Source: CAZMVU01 sp964569295
GTDB taxonomy: Bacteria; Hydrogenedentota; Hydrogenedentia; Hydrogenedentales; JAGMZX01
Reading direction: 5' to 3'
Length of the DNA: 9,546 bases
NCBI GenBank assembly: GCA_964569295.1
Contig: CAZMVU010000192.1
Span: 1-9,546, forward strand
Shown in pieces: positions 1 through 7,321 of this stretch. Under the pieces are notes generated by a model. The model worked only from the letters and a program-made list of their open reading frames with translations. It searched no databases and was not told where the DNA came from. Every line of letters starts with the position of its first letter. The first letter of the stretch is position 1. The position numbers and the translations under genes are program-made.

Positions 1-71
1 CCCTAAGAAACAGCCGTGCTAGAGCTTACACAAGGTGCCCGAATAACTTCTTGTTGTTCTTTATACGAGTC

Positions 72-86
72 AGTGCCTAAGGCACT
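72..86. repeat. 15-bp palindrome
   Basis: AGTGCCT-A-AGGCACT is a perfect inverted repeat with 7-bp arms. As RNA it would form a 6-bp stem with a UAA loop. It lies inside a wider inverted repeat, CAGCCGT (11-17) with ACGGCTG (93-99), so 11-99 could fold as one structured unit. It could be an operator or part of a structured RNA, or it could be chance. No gene that it would control lies beside it within the window. Confidence 0.4.
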
Positions 87-157
87 AATAGAACGGCTGC
101 AAAAGCCTGTTCAGGTGCTTTCCAGTACCGAAATCTTGGTAATTCTCTAGTCGCAGG

Positions 158-179
158 AAGCAAGGCGGCGCCCTTGCTT
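158..179. repeat. Hairpin, 8-bp stem
   Basis: AAGCAAGG (158-165) pairs perfectly with CCTTGCTT (172-179) around a 6-base loop. Neither strand has a T-run after the stem, so it does not look like an intrinsic terminator. It is the first of several hairpins between 158 and 440. Confidence 0.5.
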
Positions 180-190
180 GGACAATCGGG

Positions 191-212
191 CGCTGGATCG
201 CGAAAACCAGCG
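191..212. repeat. Hairpin, 6-bp stem
   Basis: CGCTGG (191-196) pairs with CCAGCG (207-212) across a 10-base loop. Alone it could be chance. It is noted because it belongs to a close series of inverted repeats in non-coding DNA. Confidence 0.35.
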
Positions 213-252
213 TACGGCGGGGGCAGCCATGCCGTTGGCGCACCTTTGGAGT

Positions 253-270
253 GCGGTGGCTTGCCATCGC
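253..270. repeat. Tight REP-like hairpin
   Basis: GCGGTGGC (253-260) pairs with GCCATCGC (263-270), with seven Watson-Crick pairs and one G-T wobble across a TT spacer. A short GC-rich stem of this kind in intergenic DNA resembles REP-type dispersed palindromes. No second copy of this exact hairpin is seen in the window. Confidence 0.5.
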
Positions 271-309
271 TATTGCGCGCGTGGGCTTACGTGCGTGCGT
301 TTGTCCAAG

Positions 310-329
310 GCGGGCGGAAACCCACCCGC
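310..329. repeat. GC-rich hairpin with one mismatch
   Basis: GCGGGCGG (310-317) pairs with CCCACCCGC (part of 321-329) around an A-rich loop, giving seven pairs and one C/A mismatch. It stands 13 bases before the inverted-repeat element at 342-440 and may belong to the same composite repeat. Confidence 0.4.
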
Positions 330-341
330 AGTCGCCAACCC

Positions 342-440
342 GGAAAATGCGGGGACAGCCCACGCGCTCCCTCCTTCGCTGGGAAGCTTCGGCAGGGCAG
401 GCGGGGACTCGCTTGGTTCTTGGTTGTGTCCCCGTTTTCC
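342..440. mobile_element. ~99-bp inverted-repeat element (MITE/REP-like)
   Basis: The left end (342-357) reads GGAAAA-TG-CGGGGACA and the right end (427-440) reads TGTCCCCGTTTTCC. The ends are 14-bp perfect inverted repeats apart from a TG insertion in the left arm. The roughly 69 bases between them encode nothing recognisable. The left end and the bases after it recur with 22 of 24 matches at 8180-8204, so this is a dispersed repeat and not only a local hairpin. I infer a non-autonomous element like those mobilised by REP-associated tyrosine (IS200-like) transposases, but no transposase is present and no target-site duplication was identified. It could also act as a transcription terminator or messenger-stabilising stem for addA. 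Confidence 0.55.
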
Positions 441-481
441 CGTGGCGGTATGACTTCGCAATAGCTGACCGGCGCGGCGGG

Positions 482-3400
482 CTATTTCTCGCGCTCCGGT
501 TCCAATATATGGGCCATGGTGGCGCGTGTTTCCTCGAGATGCGCCGGGGCCAAGTCGACTTCGTGGGCCTCGCCCTGGTCGACGTACCAGAGGATACCCA
601 CACGCGGGGTCAGGCCGATCAGGTCGCGTACGGTGAGGGCGTAAAGCCGCAGCTGCAAGGCGTAGCGGGCCGCCGTACGCTCATGGATGCCGCCGGTCTT
701 GTAATCCACAATGGTGCCGTCGCTGAGCAACAGATCGATCGTGCCGGCGATAAGGGCGGCGTCGAGGGCATAAAGGAAGCCGGCCTCCCGCAGCGGGTTC
801 GGGTCGGCGCAGAGCTGCTTGGCCAGATCACTCGCGGCGAAACGTGCGGCGATGGCCTCGAGATCTTCGTGCACGGCCGCGCGCATGGTGAGCGGCACGG
901 GGTGCTGACGCAGCAGCCCGCCGATGTCGGGCGGGGTATTATCCGCACAGTGCCACCACTCGAACAAGGCGTGCGCCAGGTTGCCGCGGACCCGCGGGTC
1001 GAGCCGGCCGGGCCGGGTGTGCGGCGCGATGGCGTCATCGCCGCCGATGGTCCCCCCCGCCATGTCGAGCAGACGCGACACCGACACCGCACGGGACGCG
1101 CCGTCGCCCTGTACCGGGGCGATGCGTTGCCGGAGCACATGGGCAGCGGGCAACACGGTTTGCGCCTTGTCTGCGCCCAGGGGAGCTGATTCCGGCAGGG
1201 TGTGCAGGACGGTGGCGGCCCAGCCCGCGCCGCGGAATCCCCCGCCGCCCTCGCGGGTGCACACGTCATACTGCCGGTCGAAGGCTTCGAGCCAACTGCG
1301 CCGCATGCGCCCCGTGTCCGCCCCGGCGAGCACGAGGTGGTCCCGGGCGCGGGTCATGGCGACATAGAGCACGCGGGCGTGTTCGGCGAGTTCCTCGGCT
1401 TTCACGCGTGCATCGATGGCCTTGGCGATAGCCGGCGCCGTACGCTGGCCGTCGGAATCGGTGACCTTGAGCGCAAACCCGACATCACGGTGGAGCGTCA
1501 GGGGCAGGTCGCGTCCGCCTCCCGGGCTGCGCGCTATGTCCGGCAGAAAGACCACGGGAAACTCGAGTCCCTTGGCCTTGTGGATGGTCATAATGTGCAC
1601 GGCCCCGGCGCCATCGCTCTGCATGGGGGCATCGCCCTCGCGCACGGCCTCGCTGCGCACGTCGTCCAGGTAAGCCACGAACGCGCGCAACGTGGGCGGT
1701 TGCGTGCGCGTGAAGCTGTCGGCCAGTTGCATGAGCTTGCGCAAGTTCGAGGCACGCTGCAAACCGAGGTGCTGCGCCAGGAGGATGGCCTCGTACTGCG
1801 TGGTTTCGAGCACGTGGCGCAGGAAGACCGGCAGGGGCTGTTCGCGTACGGCGCGCAACCCCTCGATCAGTTCTCGCGCGCGCTGCCAGCGATCCGGCGC
1901 ATCGAGGCCCGGCGGAATGGCATCGTGTGCGAATGCGGCGGCGATGCCGTTCTTCATGCCGGCGCGCACCAGGTCGTCATCGGAAAGTGCGGCTATGGGG
2001 CTGCGCAAATAGGCGAAGAGCGCGGCCTCATCCCAGGGGTCGAGCACGGTCTTGAGCAGGTTCAGGACATCGAGCACTTCCTGGCGTTCGTAGAAGCCGC
2101 CGCCGCCGGTGACCAGATAGGGGATGCGCAGCGTGCGCAGGGCTTCTTCGTAGATGTGGAGTTGGCTCATGGCGCGGGTGAGCACGGCCACGTCGGCGAA
2201 ACACGCCGGACGCGCTTGGCCGGTCTCGGGGTCGTTGACGGAGAGCGGCGCCTCTTCTCCGCACATCTGTGCAATGCGCCGCGCGATGAGTTCCGCCTCT
2301 TTCCGGCGCAGGTCACCGGCGAGATCGCCCTGTGCCGGCACAGGCAACAGGAACTCGACCCGCGGTTTATCCGCGGACTGCCGCGCAGCCTCGATGCCGG
2401 CATAGTCGCCCACGGCGGCGAGGAGCCCGGTCTCGTGAAAGAAATGGTTCACGAACGAAAGCACATCGGGCAGGCTGCGGAAGTTTTTCGCGAGGGCGAG
2501 CTTCTCTTGCGACTCCTGGCGCTGATGGTGGAATACCTCGACCTCCGCGCCACGGAAGAGATAGATGGACTGCTTCGCATCACCCACGATAAACAGGTCC
2601 GGCCCGTTGGGCGCGCTGTTCAATGCCCGGGCGATGGCAAGCTGCGAGGCATCGGTGTCCTGGAACTCGTCGATAAGCAGGTGGCGGATGCCGGCGGCGG
2701 TGCGTCGGCGCAAGTCGTCAGCGTCCTCGAGCCAGGCCTGGGTCCGCGCGATGAGATCATCGAAGTCGAGGGCGTTGCGAGCGGCCTTGGCGGCGTCGTG
2801 GTGTTCGCGTATGGCCCGGTACACATGCCACAGGTCGGCGGTGCGTGATGCGGCGGTCTCCTCGATGACCGGGTCCATCGAATCGTCAAGCACCGCCTTG
2901 GCATACTTGCGTATCTCATCGGTCAGTTTCTTGAAAGCGTCATAGGCCGCATCGTCGAGCGCCCAATCGCCGCGCGCCTTGCGGCCTTTCTTGAGGTCCA
3001 CATCGGCAATACGCTGCAACGCCTGGGCCGCGGCGTCCGGTGTGGCGCCGTCGAGAATAACGCGCAGGCTGCTCATGATGAGGCGCCGGAACTGCTCGCG
3101 GTTGTGCTCCGGGTTTTCACAGGCGCCGTCGAGCGCCTCCATCTCGCGCAGCCAGTAACGCACGTCGGGGTTGTGGTGGAGGGTTTCGAGTTGCCGGCGG
3201 CGTTCGCGTTTCAGTGCGCGCTGCCAGTGGGCGTGCAGCTTCGCCGGGTCGCTGTAGACGGCCGGGCTGGCGACGCGCTCGAGCACCCGGGCCTGACGAA
3301 GCATCTGACGCAGCACCTGATAGAGTTGGGCGCCGTTCAACTCCGCCGCCAGGCGCAGGACCGCTTGGTCGCGCTGCTCGAAGAGCGCATGCAACCCCTG

Positions 3401-3820
3401 GGTGATCGATTCACGCACGAGGAGTTCCGCGTCCGCGTCGCCCAACATGGTGAAGTCGGGGTCGAGGCCGATGTGCAGCGCGTTCTCCCGCAGGAAGCCC
3501 AGGCAGAAGCCGTGTATAGTCGATATGCGTGCGCCGTCGGTACGCCGTTCGAGTTCGCGCCAACGCGCCGCTTCCTCGGGTTGCGCCGAGGCCTTCTTAC
3601 GGAAGGCATCGCGCAGGCGCGCTTTCATTTCCGCCGCCGCCTTTTCCATAAAGGTAATGGCCACGATCTCATCAAGCTGCACCCCCTTGCGCTCGATAAG
3701 ATCCACAAGCCGCGCGATGAGCACGCGGGTCTTGCCCGAGCCCGCGCCGGCATCCACGCAGATGGTGTGGGCATCGGAGCGGATAGCGGCCTGCTGTTCC
3801 TGTGTTGCCCGCTCACTCAT
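482..3820 (-). CDS. addA: AddA-type ATP-dependent helicase-nuclease
   Basis: The 1112-residue protein is the motor and one of two nucleases of the AddAB double-strand-break resection complex, acting on DNA ends in the cytoplasm to prepare 3' tails for RecA. UvrD/RecB superfamily 1A motifs appear in order: Q motif near 6-13, Walker A AGAGSGKT (24-31), Ia around TFMEKAAAEMKAR (56-68), STIHGFC (100-106), Walker B LLIDEFQDTD (381-390), III with GDAKQSIYLFRGA (413-425), IV NFRS (446-449), V MTIHKAKGLEFPVVFLPD (744-761) and VI YVAMTRARDHL (819-829). The C-terminal PD-(D/E)XK nuclease keeps H950, D1029 (GTIDL), D1039 and K1041 (VDYKTG) and a QLRLY motif (1056-1060), so it looks active. It lacks the AddB-style cysteine cluster, as expected for AddA. 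Its length is slightly below many AddA proteins. The start overlaps the addB stop as ATGA and follows AGGAGG by 7 bases, which fixes it well and implies translational coupling. Confidence 0.95.
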   Translation of the reverse strand: MSERATQEQQAAIRSDAHTICVDAGAGSGKTRVLIARLVDLIERKGVQLDEIVAITFMEKAAAEMKARLRDAFRKKASAQPEEAARWRELERRTDGARISTIHGFCLGFLRENALHIGLDPDFTMLGDADAELLVRESITQGLHALFEQRDQAVLRLAAELNGAQLYQVLRQMLRQARVLERVASPAVYSDPAKLHAHWQRALKRERRRQLETLHHNPDVRYWLREMEALDGACENPEHNREQFRRLIMSSLRVILDGATPDAAAQALQRIADVDLKKGRKARGDWALDDAAYDAFKKLTDEIRKYAKAVLDDSMDPVIEETAASRTADLWHVYRAIREHHDAAKAARNALDFDDLIARTQAWLEDADDLRRRTAAGIRHLLIDEFQDTDASQLAIARALNSAPNGPDLFIVGDAKQSIYLFRGAEVEVFHHQRQESQEKLALAKNFRSLPDVLSFVNHFFHETGLLAAVGDYAGIEAARQSADKPRVEFLLPVPAQGDLAGDLRRKEAELIARRIAQMCGEEAPLSVNDPETGQARPACFADVAVLTRAMSQLHIYEEALRTLRIPYLVTGGGGFYERQEVLDVLNLLKTVLDPWDEAALFAYLRSPIAALSDDDLVRAGMKNGIAAAFAHDAIPPGLDAPDRWQRARELIEGLRAVREQPLPVFLRHVLETTQYEAILLAQHLGLQRASNLRKLMQLADSFTRTQPPTLRAFVAYLDDVRSEAVREGDAPMQSDGAGAVHIMTIHKAKGLEFPVVFLPDIARSPGGGRDLPLTLHRDVGFALKVTDSDGQRTAPAIAKAIDARVKAEELAEHARVLYVAMTRARDHLVLAGADTGRMRRSWLEAFDRQYDVCTREGGGGFRGAGWAATVLHTLPESAPLGADKAQTVLPAAHVLRQRIAPVQGDGASRAVSVSRLLDMAGGTIGGDDAIAPHTRPGRLDPRVRGNLAHALFEWWHCADNTPPDIGGLLRQHPVPLTMRAAVHEDLEAIAARFAASDLAKQLCADPNPLREAGFLYALDAALIAGTIDLLLSDGTIVDYKTGGIHERTAARYALQLRLYALTVRDLIGLTPRVGILWYVDQGEAHEVDLAPAHLEETRATMAHILEPEREK

Positions 3821-6800
3821 GCCTTCGCCTCCTGGACGTCCCGGGCCTGCTGCTTACGCAGCACCCGCGCCTGTTGGAACCGGCACGCCTTCTCACTGCC
3901 GCAGCCGCTGCACACCTTGTCGTCGTAGGGCTCCGGCGGGAAATGCCCGGCCCGGATGCCCGCCACGGCACGCGCCACCGCCGCGCGCATGATCTCCTCG
4001 CGCTCCGGCCAAGTGTTCTTCTTTTCGTTTTCGTCGTCGCGGCCCATGGCGTCCCGGTAGCCCTCCTTGCCGCCGCCCGGCTGCAAGTACACCGCCTCGA
4101 CGCACGGCGTGCCCGGCATGAGCGCATCCTCGAGCACCCGGGCATAGAGCAGCAACTGAATCTGCCGTCCCTCGCTGATGTCCTTGAGTGCCGGTGGCCG
4201 GCCGGTTTTGTAGTCGACCAGGCGCGCCGCGTCTCCCGTGGTCCTCTTGTCCACCCGGTCGATGCGCCCGGCAAACAGCACCGTGCCCGCCGGCGTATCG
4301 AGGGCGTAGGGCGCTTCTTGCACGAGGGCGTCTTCCGAGGTGTCGGGCCCACGGCCGAAGCGCACCTCGAAATAGGTGGGCGCCCAACCGGCGTGTTTTT
4401 CGTTGTCCCGGGTCTGGTCGAGATAGCGCAGCACGACGGCTTCCATGCGCGCGGTTTCCATTGCGGCAACGGCCGGCGCAACGGGCTCGCGGATGCGGGC
4501 GAAGGCGCTGCGCACACCGGCAGTCAGGGCGTCCCGGGCTTCATCGATGGGGATTTCGTCGATAGGCCGGCCGCGGTGCTGCCGGTGGAATTCCTCGAGG
4601 ATGTTGTGCAGCAGCGTGCCGCGCAGGCGCGGGTCCATCTCGGGTGCCGGGCGTCCGCCCTCGGCTACACGCAGCAGGCCATCGCGCAGGAAGCGGAAGG
4701 GGCACGTCAGGTAGGTTTCGATCCGGTTCACGCTGAAGCTGTAATCCGCGCCGAAGCGCTCGGCCAGTTGCGCCACGAGGTCCGGGTCCGCGAGCACCCC
4801 ATCGAAATTGCCGAAGGCGTTCGTGCTGTGGCGCACCTGCTCGATCTGGGCGCCGAGGCGCGCATCGCTTGTGAGCGCCGGCAGCGGGCCGGCATCGGCG
4901 GGTACATGCACGAAGAGGGCGTTGCGCAGATCCCGGGGCCACGCGGCCGCTGCCGGCGCCGGCACGAACGAATCCGCCTGGGGCGCCGGTAATTGGCGGC
5001 CCGCGCGTGGCGGCAGGAGCGCGCCGATATCTTCTACCAACGGCGAGCGCTGCGCTTCGCGGCCGGCATTGTCCTGCATGCGCCACGACAGGGTGAGGTG
5101 AACCCGCGGTGTCTCGAGCACATGCTGAAACAGCAGCCGTTCGCGCAGCGCGTGCTCCTCCTTGCCCTCGAGCGCTATCCCCGCCGCGCGCAACGCGGCC
5201 AGGTCGGCCTCGCCATAGACCGCGCTCACCGATGGCGGCACAGGGACCTCGCCTTCGTTCAGTCCGGCAAAGAACACATGCGCGAAACGCAGGTTGCGCA
5301 AGGCGGGCGCATCGTACACGCCCACGCCCCCCGCCGGTTGCGGCACACTGCACGTGGTCTGTTGCAGCGCCTGGCGCAGCCTGTCGGAGAAGGCGCCGCG
5401 GTCGAGTTCCGTGTCGCCCCCTACACCGGCAAGTGTGTTCAGCAGGCCATGGAGCGCATCGAGGGCGGGGGCTTCCCGTTCCGTGAGGGCGGGGTCATCG
5501 AACTGTGCGAGCGCTTCGGCCAGGGCGAGCGCGTCCACAAGTTGCGCGAAGGCCACCGCGAATTCCGCCATGGCCGCCTGGTCCGGCAGGCCGTTGAGCT
5601 TGTCACGCAGCCACGTGACCGCTGCGCGCAGGGCCTCGGCGCCGCCCACGGGGTCGGCCAGGTGCGACACCACGGTGTCGTCGTATTGCCGCCCGGCGAT
5701 GTGCTTTATATGCGCCAGTTGGTCCCACTCGCCATAGCCCGAAATGATGCCCGCCGCCCGGGCCAACGCGGGAAACTGGCGCCGCTGCGCAGATTCCTCG
5801 AGGGCCGCGGCCAGCCATGGCGAAGTGAGCACCTCGAGCACGGCTTCGCGTTCCCAGGTTCGGGCGGCGTCGAGCAGCCGCAGCAAGAACCCACCGAGGG
5901 AGGTCTGGGCCAGCGGCGGTGCCTGCACAAGCCGCACCGGCACGCCCGCTTCGCCAAAGACCGCGCGCAAGGTGGGCGCAATGCCATCGAGGCGCCGGTA
6001 CACCACGGCAATCTCGCCCGGTGCCACACCATCGAGCAGCAAACCTTTCACACGCCGCGCGAGGCACTCCGCCTCGTGGGTCGCCTCGGCACAGGGCATA
6101 AGTGTGAGATCCGGGGCAAGCGCGTCAGCCGGAGGCCGCGCTCCGCTGCGCAGGAAATGGCGTGCGGCATAGGCGGTTTCCGTGGCGGCCCCGGGCGTGT
6201 CGAACGCCGTGGGCGTGGCGCCGATGCGTTCGGCCAACGTGCGCGCCGTCCTGGCCGGCAGGGCGAAGAGTTCCCCACGCTCCGGGTCGTGGTCGTAGTT
6301 AAGGCCGATCACCAACGTGTTCACATGCTGCGCCGCCGAAAGGATGAGCCGCATCTGCGACGGCGTGAAGTCGTCAAAGCCATCGAACAGAAGCACGTCC
6401 ACACCCGCCAGCAGCCGCGGCTTGCCTTGGGTACACACGAGGTCCGCCTGCCAGAAGAGGCCGGGCACGTCGTAGGCACATGCGGCTTTCAGCGCATCCT
6501 GATAGGCGGCATAGGCCGCCGCCACCAGCACATCGGCCGGGCGCGCCGGGCCGGCGGCGGTCGTGCGTGCCCGGAAATCCGCCGGTTCGATGGCCGCCTG
6601 CTTCAGTTGTGTGATGATGCGCAGCAGGTGCGCCGCCAGGCCTGTGCTCTCCCGCAACCCTTCCGGCACAGCCACGGTGTCCGGCAAGTTACGCAAACAC
6701 CCCTGCAACAACAATCCACGCTCGAGGTCGGACACCACCAGCGGGGGTACCCCCTCGGCCGCGAGCAGGGCGCGTGCGAAATCGTTGAACTCGCGCACGG

Positions 6801-6978
6801 GGTCGTCCCACAGCCCGGGCAGGCCGTGCGCACGCACGAGGTCCGCCGCGCGGTAGCGTGCGTAGGCGCGCGTGGGCGTCACCAGCAGGGCGCGCCCCGC
6901 ATGTTCCCGCACGGTGCGGTCAATCGCCGCCGCCCGTTCCGAAGCGGCCGTGCCATAAAACAGTGTGTTACTTGCCAT
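3817..6978 (-). CDS. addB: AddB-type nuclease subunit with Fe-S motif
   Basis: This start gives a 1053-residue protein, the AddA partner in AddAB. The N-terminal half has the degenerate helicase fold of the family. Where active members have a Walker A loop, the sequence is LFYGTAASERAAA (6-18), with no GKT. A Walker-B-like LLFDGFDDFTPSQ (196-208) and an AGLNEGEVP segment (571-579) remain. The C-terminal PD-(D/E)XK nuclease shows RGTLLHNILEEF (H791), E871, GRID (D907), VDYKTG (D922, K924) and QLLLYA (941-946). Cysteines 759, 1023, 1026 and 1032 form the C...C-x2-C-x5-C pattern that binds a 4Fe-4S cluster in Bacillus AddB. An in-frame ATG at 7056 would add 26 residues but has no Shine-Dalgarno. 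The chosen ATG follows GAGGAG and starts directly with the conserved first strand. An ATG at 7002 is a third option. It is the first gene of the operon, and its stop overlaps the addA start. Confidence 0.92.
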   Translation of the reverse strand: MASNTLFYGTAASERAAAIDRTVREHAGRALLVTPTRAYARYRAADLVRAHGLPGLWDDPVREFNDFARALLAAEGVPPLVVSDLERGLLLQGCLRNLPDTVAVPEGLRESTGLAAHLLRIITQLKQAAIEPADFRARTTAAGPARPADVLVAAAYAAYQDALKAACAYDVPGLFWQADLVCTQGKPRLLAGVDVLLFDGFDDFTPSQMRLILSAAQHVNTLVIGLNYDHDPERGELFALPARTARTLAERIGATPTAFDTPGAATETAYAARHFLRSGARPPADALAPDLTLMPCAEATHEAECLARRVKGLLLDGVAPGEIAVVYRRLDGIAPTLRAVFGEAGVPVRLVQAPPLAQTSLGGFLLRLLDAARTWEREAVLEVLTSPWLAAALEESAQRRQFPALARAAGIISGYGEWDQLAHIKHIAGRQYDDTVVSHLADPVGGAEALRAAVTWLRDKLNGLPDQAAMAEFAVAFAQLVDALALAEALAQFDDPALTEREAPALDALHGLLNTLAGVGGDTELDRGAFSDRLRQALQQTTCSVPQPAGGVGVYDAPALRNLRFAHVFFAGLNEGEVPVPPSVSAVYGEADLAALRAAGIALEGKEEHALRERLLFQHVLETPRVHLTLSWRMQDNAGREAQRSPLVEDIGALLPPRAGRQLPAPQADSFVPAPAAAAWPRDLRNALFVHVPADAGPLPALTSDARLGAQIEQVRHSTNAFGNFDGVLADPDLVAQLAERFGADYSFSVNRIETYLTCPFRFLRDGLLRVAEGGRPAPEMDPRLRGTLLHNILEEFHRQHRGRPIDEIPIDEARDALTAGVRSAFARIREPVAPAVAAMETARMEAVVLRYLDQTRDNEKHAGWAPTYFEVRFGRGPDTSEDALVQEAPYALDTPAGTVLFAGRIDRVDKRTTGDAARLVDYKTGRPPALKDISEGRQIQLLLYARVLEDALMPGTPCVEAVYLQPGGGKEGYRDAMGRDDENEKKNTWPEREEIMRAAVARAVAGIRAGHFPPEPYDDKVCSGCGSEKACRFQQARVLRKQQARDVQEAKA
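3828..3833 (-). promoter_or_regulatory. Ribosome binding site of addA inside addB
   Basis: The minus strand carries a perfect AGGAGG 7 bases before the addA ATG, within the last codons of addB. It settles the addA start and supports coupled translation of the two subunits. Confidence 0.85.
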
Positions 6979-6990
6979 GGCGCTGGTACT

Positions 6991-6996
6991 CTCCTC
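6991..6996 (-). promoter_or_regulatory. Probable ribosome binding site of addB
   Basis: The minus strand reads GAGGAG, 12 bases before the ATG at 6978. The spacing is a little long, but no equal site precedes the alternative ATGs at 7002 and 7056, so it favours the shorter AddB. Confidence 0.55.
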
Positions 6997-7135
6997 AATC
7001 ATCACGGGCAGCAAGCGGTGCTTCCCTTCCTTGCCGTACCGCGATGACCGCTTCATTCAGCAAGGTGCAGCATATGACGCGCTGATGCATGGCGGCCTTC
7101 CCCCGGTTTGTGCTTCTGCAGGTTTCCTGACCCGG

Positions 7136-7197
7136 CTATCTCGATACACGGGCCCGGCAAGCATACGAAGGATGGCCCGGCCGCCACAAATCGATAG
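7136..7197. repeat. Nested imperfect inverted repeat between divergent genes
   Basis: An outer pair, CTATC-TC-GAT (7136-7145) and ATCGATAG (7190-7197), differs only by a two-base bulge. It encloses an inner 6-bp pair, CGGGCC (7149-7154) and GGCCCG (7174-7179). Its place between divergent genes fits an operator or a structured leader for the cytochrome transcript. No known regulator site or riboswitch was recognised. Confidence 0.35.
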
Positions 7198-7321
7198 GCG
7201 CATGCGGCCTCTCGTCTTGAATTGTGCGCATTTCTCGAATGCTGAAACGGTGCTCGCTGTGGTATGGTCGTAAGGAGTAAGCGGCGGCGGCGCAGTACGC
7301 GAGGAACAAGGCAGGATAACC

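Larger units (their letters stand above)
1..481. other. Non-coding region downstream of addA, rich in hairpins
   Basis: No reading frame here has convincing protein character. The open frames that cross into addA look like antisense shadows of it. The first 150 bases are about 45% GC by my count, well below the flanking coding DNA, and hold a short palindrome and a 7-bp inverted repeat (11-17 with 93-99). From about 158 onward there is a run of separate hairpins and then a ~99-bp inverted-repeat element, all listed individually. I see no T-tract terminator for addA on the minus strand. The plus-strand frame open from 3 to 80 could be the tail of an upstream gene, but it has no recognisable features and I do not call it. 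Confidence 0.6.
6979..7321. other. Divergent intergenic region, addB / cytochrome
   Basis: About 343 bases separate the addB start from the cytochrome start, and both genes are read outward from here, so their promoters should lie within it. I could not find a convincing -35/-10 pair on either strand. TATGGT at 7263-7268 is a possible -10 for the cytochrome gene but has no matching -35. The region contains an imperfect inverted repeat at 7136-7197. Open frames that cross it on both strands lack protein character and ribosome binding sites. Confidence 0.5.

Noticed and set aside
270..461. 63-residue minus-strand frame inside the repeat element
   Set aside because: It lies entirely on inverted repeats, which explains its open frame. 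Such spurious ORFs are common on dispersed repeats.
251..1189. 312-residue plus-strand frame crossing the repeat region into addA
   Set aside because: It begins in the hairpin-rich non-coding DNA and continues antisense to the AddA nuclease domain, with no convincing ribosome binding site or motifs.
1202..2848. 548-residue open frame on the plus strand opposite addA
   Set aside because: It is antisense to the helicase motifs of AddA and low in recognisable protein character. Similar long shadows occur throughout the addBA region.
4993..7047. 684-residue open frame on the plus strand opposite addB
   Set aside because: It runs antisense to a strongly supported AddB, is arginine-, glycine- and histidine-rich without domain motifs, and is a typical shadow frame of GC-rich DNA.
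6979..7056. N-terminal extension of AddB from an ATG at 7056
   Set aside because: The 26 extra residues are basic and unlike the family start, no Shine-Dalgarno precedes the ATG, and the ATG at 6978 leads straight into the conserved first strand.
7271..7277. TAAGGAG as a ribosome binding site for a leader peptide upstream of the cytochrome
   Set aside because: No ATG, GTG or TTG lies at a suitable distance, and the next codons do not open a plausible peptide.
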